Assembly (NCBI GenBank): GCA_900315345.1
Contig: OMYP01000009.1
Span: 1 to 64,000, forward strand
Origin: an uncultured Selenomonadales bacterium
GTDB lineage: Bacteria; Bacillota; Negativicutes; Acidaminococcales; Acidaminococcaceae
Direction of reading: 5' to 3'
Length of the DNA stretch: 64,000 bases
Positions 17,999 to 27,240 of this stretch are shown in pieces. The position numbers and the translations under genes are program-made. The notes beneath the pieces are model-generated. The model did not search any database and was not told the DNA's origin. It saw only the letters and a list, made by a program, of their open reading frames with translations. Each line of letters starts with the position of its first letter. The first letter of the stretch is position 1.

Positions 17999-19234
17999 AT
18001 GAGCAACCTGAATTCTACCCCTGCAGGGGAACGCATACACATCGGCCTCTTTGGCCGCCGCAACGCGGGAAAATCCAGCCTGATCAACGCCCTTACCGGT
18101 CAGCAGCTGGCGGTAGTGGCGGACGTACCGGGTACCACTACCGACCCTGTCTTAAAAGCCATGGAACTGCTGCCCCTGGGGCCGGTATTGATCATGGACA
18201 CCGCCGGCATGGACGACACCGGGGAGCTGGGGACCCTGCGTGTGCAGAAATCCTTGCAGATGTTAAACAAAACGGATATCGCCATCCTGGTCATAGACAG
18301 CACAAGGGGAATTACAGAAGACGATATAAAACTTTTGCAGCGAATCCGGGACAAAGAGTTAGCCTGTGTGGCAGTATTCACAAAGTCAGACCTTGCACAG
18401 GAAGGAAATAAAACCGCAGCCGCCTGTCTCCCTGACACGATTCCCCCTACCATACCGCAAATTTCCGTCAGCGCCGCAACGGGGAAAAACATCCGGGAAC
18501 TGAAGGAACTTCTGGCCCATATTGTGCCCCAGAAGAAAGCTCCTTATCCTATCTGCGCCGACTTAATCGGACCGGGGGACGCTGTTTTGCTGGTGACCCC
18601 TATCGACAGCGCCGCCCCCAAGGGACGGCTGATCTTGCCCCAGCAACAGACCATCCGTGACATCATCGACGCCGGTGCCACTGCCATTGTCACCCGGGAA
18701 AACAACGTAGTCCATGCCCTGGAGCAATTAAAAAATCCCCCTGTGATGGTCATTACCGACAGCCAGGCTTTCGGCAAAGTGAACCGTGACGTGCCCCGGT
18801 CAATCAACCTGACTTCTTTCTCCATTTTAATGGCCAGGCACAAAGGAAATCTGGAACAGGCCGTCATGGGCGTTGCCTCCCTGAAAGGACTGCAGGACGG
18901 CGACAGTGTCCTCATCTCCGAAGGCTGCACCCACCACCGCCAGTGCGGCGACATCGGCACGGAAAAACTGCCGAAATGGATCCGGGAATTTACCGGAAAA
19001 GATTTCGTTTTTTCCTGGACCAGCGGCACGGAATTTCCCACAGACCTGTCCCCTTACCGGCTTATCATCCACTGCGGCGGCTGCATGCTGAACGAACGGG
19101 AGATGCAGTACCGTTACCGCTGCGCTGCCGACCAGGGCGTTCCCATGACCAACTACGGCCTGTGCATCGCCTACACCCATGGCATACTGAAACGTTCCTT
19201 AAGCGTGTTCCCTGACCTGGCAGAAAAATTATAA
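17999..19234 (+). CDS. hydF: [FeFe]-hydrogenase maturation GTPase HydF
   Basis: Scaffold GTPase that assembles and delivers the two-iron subcluster to [FeFe]-hydrogenase. 411 aa. The G domain has the P-loop GRRNAGKSS (about residues 18-26), the G2/G3 region PGTTTDP and DTAGMDD, and a TKSD motif. The C-terminal cluster domain shows C-T-H followed about 47 residues later by HCGGC, the canonical [4Fe-4S] ligands. ATG 17999 has AAAGGA upstream. hydE, hydG and the hydrogenase are not in the window. A strong terminator follows. Confidence 0.95.
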   Translation: MSNLNSTPAGERIHIGLFGRRNAGKSSLINALTGQQLAVVADVPGTTTDPVLKAMELLPLGPVLIMDTAGMDDTGELGTLRVQKSLQMLNKTDIAILVIDSTRGITEDDIKLLQRIRDKELACVAVFTKSDLAQEGNKTAAACLPDTIPPTIPQISVSAATGKNIRELKELLAHIVPQKKAPYPICADLIGPGDAVLLVTPIDSAAPKGRLILPQQQTIRDIIDAGATAIVTRENNVVHALEQLKNPPVMVITDSQAFGKVNRDVPRSINLTSFSILMARHKGNLEQAVMGVASLKGLQDGDSVLISEGCTHHRQCGDIGTEKLPKWIREFTGKDFVFSWTSGTEFPTDLSPYRLIIHCGGCMLNEREMQYRYRCAADQGVPMTNYGLCIAYTHGILKRSLSVFPDLAEKL

Positions 19235-19257
19235 CCTTATAGCCATGCTTCCCGTAA

Positions 19258-19317
19258 CTGAAAAAAGCCACATTGCTTGTATGTGAATATTGAACAAGCG
19301 GTGTGGTTTTTTCTGTA
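19258..19317 (+). terminator. Terminator after hydF
   Basis: Stem of GCCACA with TGTGG plus TGCTTGT with ACAAGC, followed by TTTTTTC on plus; an A-run on the other side could let it act on minus too. Confidence 0.75.
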
Positions 19318-19419
19318 ACTTAATTATATTATTATAAAGATATAAAAAAGATGTAAATATAAAGATATAAATATTTACAATCTGGTTCGATACGATCAGC
19401 TGCTATCCCTTCCAAATAA

Positions 19420-19455
19420 AACAATACTGTCTTTAAGTCTGTACTGTTTTTATCT
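19420..19455 (-). terminator. Candidate terminator of the VTT-domain gene
   Basis: On minus, AAAACAGTACAG pairs imperfectly with CTGTATTGTTTT and is followed by ATTT, about 30 bases after the stop at 19483. Confidence 0.45.
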
Positions 19456-19482
19456 CTTCACATTGTAATTACGATTATTTTC

Positions 19483-20187
19483 CTATTTATCCTTAAAAAG
19501 TTTCTTCTTTCCAATGTAAAACACAACCGCCACTACCACTACTAAAACGGCAAGACGCAGGCTGCTCTGGCGGAAGTTTACCACATCGTGGCCGATGACC
19601 ACTTCCAGGGCGGTGGAAGGAAATTTGCCGATGAGGTTGGCTATGATGTAGTCTCTTGTGCTCATACGGCTTAATGCGCCGATTGCGGTAAGGATACCGG
19701 ATGGAAAATAAGGCAGCGCCCGGGCGAAGGTCATCCAGATGATACCGTTCTTCTCGCTGGCTTTGTCGATGTCCTGCAACCGATTGGCCTTGCGGATCAG
19801 TTTTTCCGCTGTGTTGCGGAAAAAGAAACGCATCAGTAAAAAGCTCAGCACCACGCCGGTCGTCTCCGCCAGCCAGGATACCAGGATGCCAACCGGCAGG
19901 CCGAAGATGAGGCCGTTGGCTGTAGATAAAAAGATGGATGGGAAAATACTGCCTGCGTTGATCAGCACATCAATAAAAAAGCTGATGGCGATGGCCCAGG
20001 GGCCGAAGGAGCGCAGGTATTCCGCCAAAGCTTTTACATTGCCGCTGACTGCCAGCCGGAAGGCTTTGTGGACAAAGTCGCCGGCGAACAGGTGCAGGCA
20101 CAGGCACAGCAACAGCAACAGCACAAGGGCCATCACCTTTGTGAGCCCGTCCGGGTCCTGATACCATTTCTTTTTCTCTTCCGTCAT
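19483..20187 (-). CDS. TVP38/TMEM64-family (VTT domain) membrane protein
   Basis: 234 aa integral membrane protein of the DedA-like VTT superfamily. The central block FPSIFLSTANGLIFGLPVG and the later ALPYFPSGILTAIGAL are typical. About five hydrophobic segments are visible. Family members have been linked to lipid scrambling or flipping; the role here is not known. AGAAGGAAG lies before ATG 20187, which is preferred over TTG 20208. It starts 27 bases after the recG stop, so it is likely co-transcribed with recG. Confidence 0.85.
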   Translation of the reverse strand: MTEEKKKWYQDPDGLTKVMALVLLLLLCLCLHLFAGDFVHKAFRLAVSGNVKALAEYLRSFGPWAIAISFFIDVLINAGSIFPSIFLSTANGLIFGLPVGILVSWLAETTGVVLSFLLMRFFFRNTAEKLIRKANRLQDIDKASEKNGIIWMTFARALPYFPSGILTAIGALSRMSTRDYIIANLIGKFPSTALEVVIGHDVVNFRQSSLRLAVLVVVVAVVFYIGKKKLFKDK

Positions 20188-20214
20188 AAGGGAATCTTCC
20201 TTCTGCAAATATTT

Positions 20215-22290
20215 TTACGAATTAAAAATCCCGGCGAAGCGGCTGTCGAAAAGGTTCGCCGCCCCTTTGAGCATTTCCTGCCGCAGTTCCGGTTTTGCCA
20301 GTACCTTCTGTGCATCCTTCCGGGCCGCCAGCAGCACGTCGGTATCCCGCAGTATATCCGCCAGACGCAGGTCCGGCAGACCGTGCTGCCGCAGGCCGAA
20401 GAGCTGCCCCGCACCCCGCAGTTCCAGATCCCGCTGGGCCAGTTCGAAGCCGTCGTTGGAATTGTGAAGCACCGTCAGGCGGGCCAGGTTGTCCGGTTCC
20501 TGGTTGTCCGTCAGCAGCACGCAGTAGGACTGCTTATCGCCGCGGCCTACCCGGCCCCGTAACTGATGCAGCTGGGCCAGGCCGAACCGGTCCGCGTTTT
20601 CTACGATCATCAGGGTGGCGTTGGGCACGTTCACCCCTACTTCAATTACGGTGGTAGTCACCAGGCATTTTAATTTGCCTGCGGCAAAGGCTTCCATGAT
20701 CTCATCCTTTTCCGCCGGTTTCAGTTTGCCGTGGAGCAGTCCGCAGGGAATATCTTTCAGCCATGTTTTTTTCAGTTCCGCGAACACATCGTTGACGCTG
20801 CGGATCCCTTCCATAGCTTCCGATTCCTCGATGGAAGCGCAGACCACGTAGACCTGTCGTCCTGCCCGGATCTGGCGCACCATGCCCGCGTATACTTTCT
20901 GCCGCATGTCCCCGGTATAGCACAGGGTCTCAATAGCCTTCCGCCCGGGAGGCATGCCCCGCATGACGGAAGTCTCCACATCCCCGTACACTGTCAGGGC
21001 CAGGGTCCGGGGTATAGGCGTAGCTGTCATGATCAGCACGTCCGGCGCATACTCGGACTTATTCACCAGAGCCGCCCGCTGGTTTACCCCAAAGCGGTGC
21101 TGCTCGTCCGTCACTACTAAAGCCAGGTGGGCGAACACTACGTCTTCCTGCAACAGCGCATGGGTGCCCACTAAAATTTTCAGGCTGCCCTCTGCAAGTT
21201 CCTGCAAAATTTCCCGGCGCTCCGCCGCTTTGGTGTTGCTGGTCAACAGTTTTATGGAAATGCCGGTTCCCTTGAAAAATTCCGTCAAGGTTTCCAGATG
21301 CTGCTGGGCTAAGATTCCCGTTGGGGCCATGATGCAACCTTGGAAACCGTTTTCCGCTGTCTTGGCCAGGGCAAGGGCCGCAATGACGGTCTTGCCGCTG
21401 CCTACATCCCCCTGAAGCAGACGGTGCATGGGTTTTACGTCTTCCATGTCGCCGGAAATATCGGCCCATGCTTTTTGCTGGGACTCCGTCAGGGTAAAGG
21501 GAAGGCTGCTCAGCACCTGCCTCACCGTCTCCCCGTCCCTTCCGTGCTTGATTCCGGGACGGCCATCATGATTGTGTTCCCGGTTCAGCATCAGCCCGCA
21601 CTGGAGCAAAAACAGTTCTTCGTAGACCAGGCGTTTTTTTGCCAGCCGGAACCGCTCGGCGTTTTCCGGAAAATGGATATTGCTTACCGACTCAAAACGC
21701 GTTAAAAAGCCATACTGTTTTCGGATCGTTTCGGGTATCGTTTCCGGCAGCCCGTATTCTTTTGCCAGCTGCAGCGCCTGCCGCACTGCTCCCCGGAGAT
21801 GGTGCTGGGTAAGGGATTCCGTCAGGTTGTACACCGGCAGGATCCCTACGGAGCGGTCCATGGTTTCTTCGTCGCAAGGCTGTAACAGCACTTCGCTTAC
21901 CGCCTTGGCCGTACGGCCCGGTTTCACCCGCCCCGTTACCAGGATGCGACTTCCCGCTTTAAACCGCCGGGCCTGGAAACGCTGGGCGCCGAACAGGAAA
22001 ATTTCCGCGTACCCGGTTTCGTCTTTAACCGTAATGACCGCATAATGTTTGCCGCTGCCGGAATACCGTTCCACCGCCCGCAGGGCTTCCGCCTCAAAAA
22101 TCTGTTTGGACCCGTCGGTCTTCAGCTCCCGTATGGTAGCCAGATGGGAATAATCAATGTAGCTGTCCAGTCGGGGATAAAAGTTCAGCAGGTCCCCTAT
22201 CGTTTCAATTTCCAGACGGGCAAAGGCTTCCGCCCGCTTGCTGCCGATTCCTTTTAAGGCAGTGATCGGCTTTTGCCACCAGTTTTCCAT
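20215..22290 (-). CDS. recG: ATP-dependent DNA helicase RecG
   Basis: Branch-migration helicase that processes Holliday junctions and stalled forks. 691 aa, normal length. An N-terminal wedge/OB domain (about 1-250) precedes superfamily-2 motifs: Walker A LLQGDVGSGKT (near 290), the DEQH box in VTDEQHRFG, TATPIPRT, and the C-terminal QLRGRVGRG block. Start ATG 22290. Divergent from rpmB; followed closely by the VTT gene. Confidence 0.96.
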   Translation of the reverse strand: MENWWQKPITALKGIGSKRAEAFARLEIETIGDLLNFYPRLDSYIDYSHLATIRELKTDGSKQIFEAEALRAVERYSGSGKHYAVITVKDETGYAEIFLFGAQRFQARRFKAGSRILVTGRVKPGRTAKAVSEVLLQPCDEETMDRSVGILPVYNLTESLTQHHLRGAVRQALQLAKEYGLPETIPETIRKQYGFLTRFESVSNIHFPENAERFRLAKKRLVYEELFLLQCGLMLNREHNHDGRPGIKHGRDGETVRQVLSSLPFTLTESQQKAWADISGDMEDVKPMHRLLQGDVGSGKTVIAALALAKTAENGFQGCIMAPTGILAQQHLETLTEFFKGTGISIKLLTSNTKAAERREILQELAEGSLKILVGTHALLQEDVVFAHLALVVTDEQHRFGVNQRAALVNKSEYAPDVLIMTATPIPRTLALTVYGDVETSVMRGMPPGRKAIETLCYTGDMRQKVYAGMVRQIRAGRQVYVVCASIEESEAMEGIRSVNDVFAELKKTWLKDIPCGLLHGKLKPAEKDEIMEAFAAGKLKCLVTTTVIEVGVNVPNATLMIVENADRFGLAQLHQLRGRVGRGDKQSYCVLLTDNQEPDNLARLTVLHNSNDGFELAQRDLELRGAGQLFGLRQHGLPDLRLADILRDTDVLLAARKDAQKVLAKPELRQEMLKGAANLFDSRFAGIFNS

Positions 22291-22372
22291 AGGGCCCGTC
22301 CTTTCTTTATTAATATATATGAACTATTATAGCACTATTTACATTTTTTTCTTTGACATTTTTGAAAAATGC

Positions 22373-22401
22373 TTGCTTTTACTTTCCACATGTGGTAAGA
22401 T
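22373..22401 (+). promoter_or_regulatory. Candidate rpmB promoter
   Basis: TTGCTT (22373-22378), 17 bases, then TAAGAT (22396-22401), about 60 bases before rpmB. Confidence 0.45.
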
Positions 22402-22461
22402 ACTCATGTTAAATTTTAGATAAGTAGCTATATGCTGATTCTGTGAAGGAGGTCGAACCAA

Positions 22462-22650
22462 ATGGCACATATTTGTGAAGTATGCGGTAAGGGCATCATG
22501 TCCGGTAATAACGTAAGCCATTCCAACCGTCACACAAAAGCCGCCTGGAAGCCCAATGTACAGACTGTACGGGCTATCGTTGACGGCGAAGTGAAACGCG
22601 TGAATGTCTGCACCCGTTGCCTGCGTTCCGGCAAAGTTGACCGCGCATAA
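22462..22650 (+). CDS. rpmB: 50S ribosomal protein L28
   Basis: 62 aa, full length. Begins MAHICEVCGKGIMSGNNVSH. Four cysteines in two C-x2-C pairs (CEVC, CTRC) make this the zinc-binding form of L28. A strong GAAGGAGG site lies before ATG 22462. Monocistronic with its own terminator. Confidence 0.97.
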   Translation: MAHICEVCGKGIMSGNNVSHSNRHTKAAWKPNVQTVRAIVDGEVKRVNVCTRCLRSGKVDRA

Positions 22651-22668
22651 TCAGAGATGATACAATGA

Positions 22669-22700
22669 GCTGTTCTCTTATGAGGACAGCTTTTTTGTTG
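22669..22700 (+). terminator. Terminator after rpmB
   Basis: Stem AGCTGTTCTC/GAGGACAGCT followed by TTTTTTG, 20 bases after the stop. Confidence 0.8.
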
Positions 22701-22715
22701 TCCTAAAAAGCATGC

Positions 22716-23038
22716 ACTTACAGAAAAATTGCAGCCGGTCAGGCATAAGCAAAACGTCGCGAACGTTTGCGTTATTTCATGAGGCGAAAGTTGCCGTGGT
22801 GGCGAGACTGTGTTACGACAAAAGTCCAAGAAGCAAGCACGCAGGGCGAAGCTGATTGGAAACTTTTGTCTATATGCAGTGCGCCGCAGAACACAAGCCA
22901 AAGGCGAAGTGTGATGCGTTGCGCACGAGCCATGAGGGGCGTAGCCCCGAGTTTCGAAGCCACAGGCAAATAAGCCCATGAAATAGCAAATGTAAGCGGT
23001 TTTGCGATGCCTGACCGGCTGCAATTTTTATTGTAAGT
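22716..23038. mobile_element. MITE-like palindromic element, long copy
   Basis: It fills most of the 395-base gap between rpmB and the zinc-ribbon gene. GCAGCCGGTCAGGCA (22731-22745) and its exact complement (23008-23022) are the inner parts of terminal inverted repeats of about 30 bp that start with ACTTACA (22716) and end with TGTAAGT (23038). Subterminal arms (TTATTTCATGAG, CATGAAATAGCAAA) are also inverted. The core is the reverse complement of the element at 5209-5388, with about 130 bp of extra internal sequence. No transposase is encoded. Confidence 0.8.
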
Positions 23039-23045
23039 TATTACT

Positions 23046-23519
23046 TCAGTCGTCACTCCGGAAAATAACGTCAAACAAACCCTTCTTCTCCTCGGAGTTA
23101 TCAATGACGTCTTCGTTGAAATTGATCCGGGTACCGCATTCCGGGCAGAACTTGGTGTTGGCCCGCACCTTGTGCCCGCAGCTTGTGCAGCGGATGAAAG
23201 CCTTCATCTCAATGAGGCGCTGCTCATAGATTTTGAAGAACGCATCCACGTCGCTGTAATCAGGTTTCCAGGTGTACACTTCAATGTACTTTTTGTGCTG
23301 GTCAAAAAATAACTGGACCGTCCCGTCACCCATGTCCTGCAGGGTCACATCAAAAAACTTTTTCTTCTTGTGGCCGTGGACCACAAAATGTGTGTCATCA
23401 CGTTCATCAACGTCGATGCCGATATCATTCAGGCAGTCAAAGATCAGCTCCCAGGCATCCCGGAACTCCACTTCGTAGGTCCGGATATCCTGCACACCGC
23501 CTGCTCCTGGTATACGCAT
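23046..23519 (-). CDS. Zinc-ribbon protein of unknown function
   Basis: 157 aa. I do not recognise a named family. Residues about 1-100 form a mixed alpha/beta domain rich in acidic and aromatic residues. Near residue 113 begins a zinc ribbon, C-T-S-C...C-P-E-C (C-x2-C-x10-C-x2-C), followed by an acidic tail ending FRSDD. No signal peptide or membrane segment. ATG 23519 is preferred because AGGTGG lies six bases upstream; a longer frame from 23555 lacks a site. It lies between a MITE and rny. Confidence 0.7.
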   Translation of the reverse strand: MRIPGAGGVQDIRTYEVEFRDAWELIFDCLNDIGIDVDERDDTHFVVHGHKKKKFFDVTLQDMGDGTVQLFFDQHKKYIEVYTWKPDYSDVDAFFKIYEQRLIEMKAFIRCTSCGHKVRANTKFCPECGTRINFNEDVIDNSEEKKGLFDVIFRSDD

Positions 23520-23655
23520 ACAAAACCACCTTTCCTTTAACAAAAATATATGCAATCATCGCTTACTCAAGCGTACTTTTCAAATTCAAACCAATTTAAT
23601 TAAAATAATTCATTTATTAAGAATTTTTTCTTGGACAAAACATATTACGGCACTT

Positions 23656-23697
23656 TTAAAAAATGGCTGCGAGCCTTGCGGAACGCAGCCATGATTA
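23656..23697 (-). terminator. rny terminator
   Basis: On minus, ATGGCTGCG pairs with CGCAGCCAT, followed by TTTTT, immediately after the rny stop. Confidence 0.85.
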
Positions 23698-25233
23698 TTA
23701 TTTCGCGTAGTCAACCGCCCGTGTCTCGCGGATGATAACCACTTTGATCTGACCGGGATATTCCATTTCTGCCTCAATCTTCTTGGCAATATCGCGGGCC
23801 AGCAAAACGGATTTCGTGTCATCAATGACTTCGGGCTTAACCATGATGCGGATTTCGCGGCCAGCCTGTACGGCATAGCATTTTTCCACACCATCAAAGG
23901 ATTCGGAAATTTCTTCCAATCGTGTCAGTCGTTTCAGGTAACTTTCCAGGGTTTCCCTGCGGGCGCCCGGACGGGCGGCAGAGACAGCATCTGCTGCCGA
24001 AACCAGCACAGATTCCACACAGGTGGGTTCAGCATCACCGTGATGAGCCGCAATCGCATTGATCACAGGCGCAGATTCACGGAATTTCTTGGCAACTTCC
24101 ACACCCAGTTCCACATGGGAACCTTCCATTTCATGGTCAATGGCCTTACCTATATCATGGAGCAGGCCTGCACGCTTTGCCAGGGTAACATCCACGCCCA
24201 ACTCAGCGGCCATGATACCGGCCAGCTGCGCAACCTCCACCGAGTGATTCAGCACATTCTGTCCATAACTGGTACGGTATTTCAGCCGACCCAGCAATTT
24301 AACAAGTTCTGGCCTGAGCCCGTTGACTCCAACGGTAAATGTTGCCTGTTCGCCAGCTTCCTTGATGTTCTGCTCAACTTCTTTTTGGGCCTTCTCCACC
24401 ATTTCCTCAATACGGGCCGGATGGATCCGTCCATCGTTGATGAGCTTTTCAAGGGCTATACGGGCAACCTCCCGGCGTACCGGGTCAAAACCGGAAATGA
24501 TAACTGCTTCCGGGGTATCATCGATAATTAAGTCAATGCCTGTCAGGGTTTCCAGGGTGCGGATATTCCTGCCTTCCCGGCCGATGATACGGCCTTTCAT
24601 TTCGTCATTGGGCAGGCTGACCACGGAAACCGTAGTTTCTGCCACCTGGTCGGCAGCGCACCGCTGGATGGCCAGGGCGATAATATCACGGGCTTTTTTA
24701 TCGGCCTCGTCTTTCGCGCGCTGTTCCATCTCCTTGATCATAACGGCAGTGTCATGCTGTACATCGTCACGAACTGCTGCCAGCAGTTCCTGTTTTGCAT
24801 CTTCGCTGCTTAAACCGGATAACCGTTCCAGTTCCTGCAACTGTCTCTGGTAAAGAGCGTCAATTTTTTCCTGTGCAGCATTCAATTTGGATTCCTTCAC
24901 CGTCAGATTTTCTTCTTTCTTTTCAAAAGCGTCTATCTTACGGTCCAGGTTTTCTTCTTTCTGAACCAAACGACGTTCCTGTCTTTGCAGATCGTTACGC
25001 CGTTCTTTATTTTCACGTTCCATGTCGGAACGCAAACGATGAATCTCGTCCTTTGCTTCCATTAAGGATTCTTTTTTCTTTGCCTCAATCGTTTCTTCGG
25101 CTTCTTTGATCATGCGGCTGGCCTTTTCCTCCGCCGATGCAAGCTTGCCTTCCGCAACATTTTTACGCAACACATAGCCCGCGCCGCCCCCAACGGCCAA
25201 AGCAACAACTGCGGCAATTACTGTTTCTATAAT
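23698..25233 (-). CDS. rny: Ribonuclease Y, probable AUU start
   Basis: Membrane-anchored endoribonuclease that starts mRNA decay. 511 aa from the start proposed here, against about 520 in Bacillus. An N-terminal hydrophobic helix (about residues 3-21, rich in Ala/Val/Gly) precedes a coiled coil (about 25-180), a KH domain with [12 protein letters not shown], and an HD domain ([12 protein letters not shown]). The first in-frame TTG (25200) lacks a ribosome site and would cut the membrane helix. GGAGG (25243-25247) lies nine bases before ATT 25233, and an in-frame TGA at 25240-25242 excludes an earlier start. No ATG, GTG or TTG lies between. Confidence 0.9.
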   Translation of the reverse strand: MIETVIAAVVALAVGGGAGYVLRKNVAEGKLASAEEKASRMIKEAEETIEAKKKESLMEAKDEIHRLRSDMERENKERRNDLQRQERRLVQKEENLDRKIDAFEKKEENLTVKESKLNAAQEKIDALYQRQLQELERLSGLSSEDAKQELLAAVRDDVQHDTAVMIKEMEQRAKDEADKKARDIIALAIQRCAADQVAETTVSVVSLPNDEMKGRIIGREGRNIRTLETLTGIDLIIDDTPEAVIISGFDPVRREVARIALEKLINDGRIHPARIEEMVEKAQKEVEQNIKEAGEQATFTVGVNGLRPELVKLLGRLKYRTSYGQNVLNHSVEVAQLAGIMAAELGVDVTLAKRAGLLHDIGKAIDHEMEGSHVELGVEVAKKFRESAPVINAIAAHHGDAEPTCVESVLVSAADAVSAARPGARRETLESYLKRLTRLEEISESFDGVEKCYAVQAGREIRIMVKPEVIDDTKSVLLARDIAKKIEAEMEYPGQIKVVIIRETRAVDYAK

Positions 25234-25351
25234 TTTCTTTCACCTCCTTCTTTTACGACATAAAAATAAGGCAACCGATACGGTGGTTCGCCTTGAGAAA
25301 AACTTCTAATGTTAAATTTTAATTACACGATTGGTTACTATATATTGTAAT

Positions 25352-25400
25352 GAAAAATCCCCAAAAAGTCAAGGTTTACGCCTTCTTTTTGGGGATTCAG
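25352..25400 (-). terminator. recA-recX terminator
   Basis: A 13-bp stem AATCCCCAAAAAG/CTTTTTGGGGATT, followed on minus by TTTTCA, directly after the recX stop. Confidence 0.8.
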
Positions 25401-25403
25401 ATA

Positions 25404-25907
25404 CTATTGCTCCCTGTCTTTCTTCGCCCTTTCAATACCCCTGCGGATGAGGGAGGGTCCGAAGCCTTTTGCCGAAAAATACCGGGCCAGGGACGCCACA
25501 CCTTTTTCCGTAGAAACATCGTATTTTTTGTCCCGCCGCCGGGCGATCTGCTGATAGGCCGCTTCCAAACGCCGGCCTTCTTCTTCTTCGCTGAGACTGT
25601 CCAGGATTTCAGGAATAAACTGCTCATCCACCTGCTTTTTCAAAAGCTCTGCCTGCAGATGCAGCCTTCCGTAAACTTTTTTGCCGCGCCAGGCCTCAAA
25701 GACCCGGATTGCGTATCTCTTTTCATTGATCAGGTCGTACTGTTTCAGTTTTTCAACCGCTTCACGAATCAGCAAGGCAGAGGTACAGCGCCGTTTCAGC
25801 TTCTGTACCAGCTCTTTCTCGCCATGTTCCCGCCTGTCCAGCAGGGTCAGGGCATATTCGTAAACTTCCTCACTGGTTGTCAGGGATCTGCTGGCGTTCC
25901 GGAACAT
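25404..25907 (-). CDS. recX: RecA regulator RecX
   Basis: Modulates RecA filament growth. 167 aa with the three-repeat helical RecX fold: [12 protein letters not shown] (about 22-33), a V-Y-G-R-L-H-L-Q repeat, and a C-terminal [17 protein letters not shown]. The start at 25907 overlaps the end of recA by 38 bases, so the pair is translationally linked. A few residues more or less at the N-terminus cannot be excluded. Confidence 0.9.
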   Translation of the reverse strand: MFRNASRSLTTSEEVYEYALTLLDRREHGEKELVQKLKRRCTSALLIREAVEKLKQYDLINEKRYAIRVFEAWRGKKVYGRLHLQAELLKKQVDEQFIPEILDSLSEEEEGRRLEAAYQQIARRRDKKYDVSTEKGVASLARYFSAKGFGPSLIRRGIERAKKDREQ

Positions 25908-26943
25908 CGGCCGCTACTCCTTCCCCATCTTTCGGAGCTGCTAATTTGTTGACTGTCAGCTCGCGGATCTTTGCTTCCACTTCCGCGGCGATTTCCGGGT
26001 TATCCCGCAAAAACTCCTTGGCTTTTTCACGGCCCTGGCCGATGCGGACGTCCCCGTAAGAGAACCAGGCCCCGCTTTTCTGCAATACGTCCAGGTCAAC
26101 CCCCAGGTCCACCAGACAGCCGGTGGTGGAGATCCCTTCCCCGTACATGATGTCGAACTCCGCCTGCTTAAAGGGAGGCGCCACCTTGTTTTTAACCACT
26201 TTAATGCGGGTACGGGAACCGATGATCTCGTTGCCGTTCTTGATGGTATCCACCTTGCGTACTTCCAGGCGGATGGTAGAATAAAATTTCAGGGCCCGGC
26301 CACCGGTGGTGGTTTCCGGATTGCCGAACATAATACCAACCTTTTCACGAATCTGGTTGATGAAGATAGTAGCGCATTTGGATTTGGCGATGATGCCGGT
26401 CAGCTTCCGGAGGGCCTGGCTCATAAGGCGGGCCTGAAGTCCTACGTGGCTGTCACCCATCTCCCCTTCGATTTCAGCCCGGGGCACCAGGGCCGCCACC
26501 GAGTCGATGACGATGATATCGATAGCACCGCTGCGCACCAGGGCATCGCAAATCTGCAGGGCCTGTTCCCCGTTGTCCGGCTGGGAGATCAGCAGGTTGT
26601 CAACGTCTACCCCCAGACGGCGGGCATAATCCGGATCCAGGGCATGTTCCGCGTCGATAAACGCGGCATAGCCCCCCATCTTCTGGGCTTCCGCGATCAT
26701 GTGCAGGGCCACGGTGGTCTTGCCGGAAGATTCCGGTCCGTAGATCTCAACCACACGGCCGCGGGGAATTCCCCCCACCCCTAACGCGATATCCAGCGAC
26801 AGGGCGCCGGTGGGAATGGTTTCCACGTTCATCCGGGCGCTGGCTTCGCCCAGCCGCATGATGGAACCTTTTCCGAAATCCTTTTCAATCTGGCGCATAG
26901 CGCTGTCCAGCGCTTTAATTTTATCATTAGATACGTTTGTCAT
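25870..26943 (-). CDS. recA: Recombinase RecA
   Basis: Strand-exchange and SOS co-protease protein. 357 aa. Walker [10 protein letters not shown] (about residues 65-73), Walker [11 protein letters not shown], the L1/L2 region and [20 protein letters not shown] are all canonical. The C-terminus is acidic and ends in a Pro/Gln tail. ATG 26943 has AACAGGAGG upstream. It overlaps recX and is driven by a near-consensus promoter containing a LexA-type box. Confidence 0.99.
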   Translation of the reverse strand: MTNVSNDKIKALDSAMRQIEKDFGKGSIMRLGEASARMNVETIPTGALSLDIALGVGGIPRGRVVEIYGPESSGKTTVALHMIAEAQKMGGYAAFIDAEHALDPDYARRLGVDVDNLLISQPDNGEQALQICDALVRSGAIDIIVIDSVAALVPRAEIEGEMGDSHVGLQARLMSQALRKLTGIIAKSKCATIFINQIREKVGIMFGNPETTTGGRALKFYSTIRLEVRKVDTIKNGNEIIGSRTRIKVVKNKVAPPFKQAEFDIMYGEGISTTGCLVDLGVDLDVLQKSGAWFSYGDVRIGQGREKAKEFLRDNPEIAAEVEAKIRELTVNKLAAPKDGEGVAADVPERQQIPDNQ

Positions 26944-26982
26944 AAATAACCTCCTGTTATCGTCGGGAACTTTCCTGAAATT

Positions 26983-27011
26983 ATTATATAAACAGAAGTT
27001 CGTTTTGTCAA
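26983..27011 (-). promoter_or_regulatory. recA promoter with embedded SOS box
   Basis: On minus, a perfect TTGACA (27006-27011), a 17-base spacer and a perfect TATAAT (26983-26988). The spacer contains CGAACTTCTGTTTA (26989-27002), matching the Firmicute LexA box CGAAC-N4-GTTCG except at its last two bases. Confidence 0.85.
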
Positions 27012-27240
27012 CAAGTACTTATAATCTTTTTTGAAAGAAATATTTCTTACAGAAACACTGCCGAAACAAATGCCGGTTGGGGATACAATACCTGAAGGCC
27101 TGGCTTTTCCAAAATATTTTAGGAATATTTTTTCCATTTATGGTATGATAATAAAGTAACGCCGGTCCTTAAGTGAAATTGCGCCTGACTGCAACGGAAC
27201 AGGCAGCCGGTATTGTTTTGAAAGAAATGAGGGAATTTTT

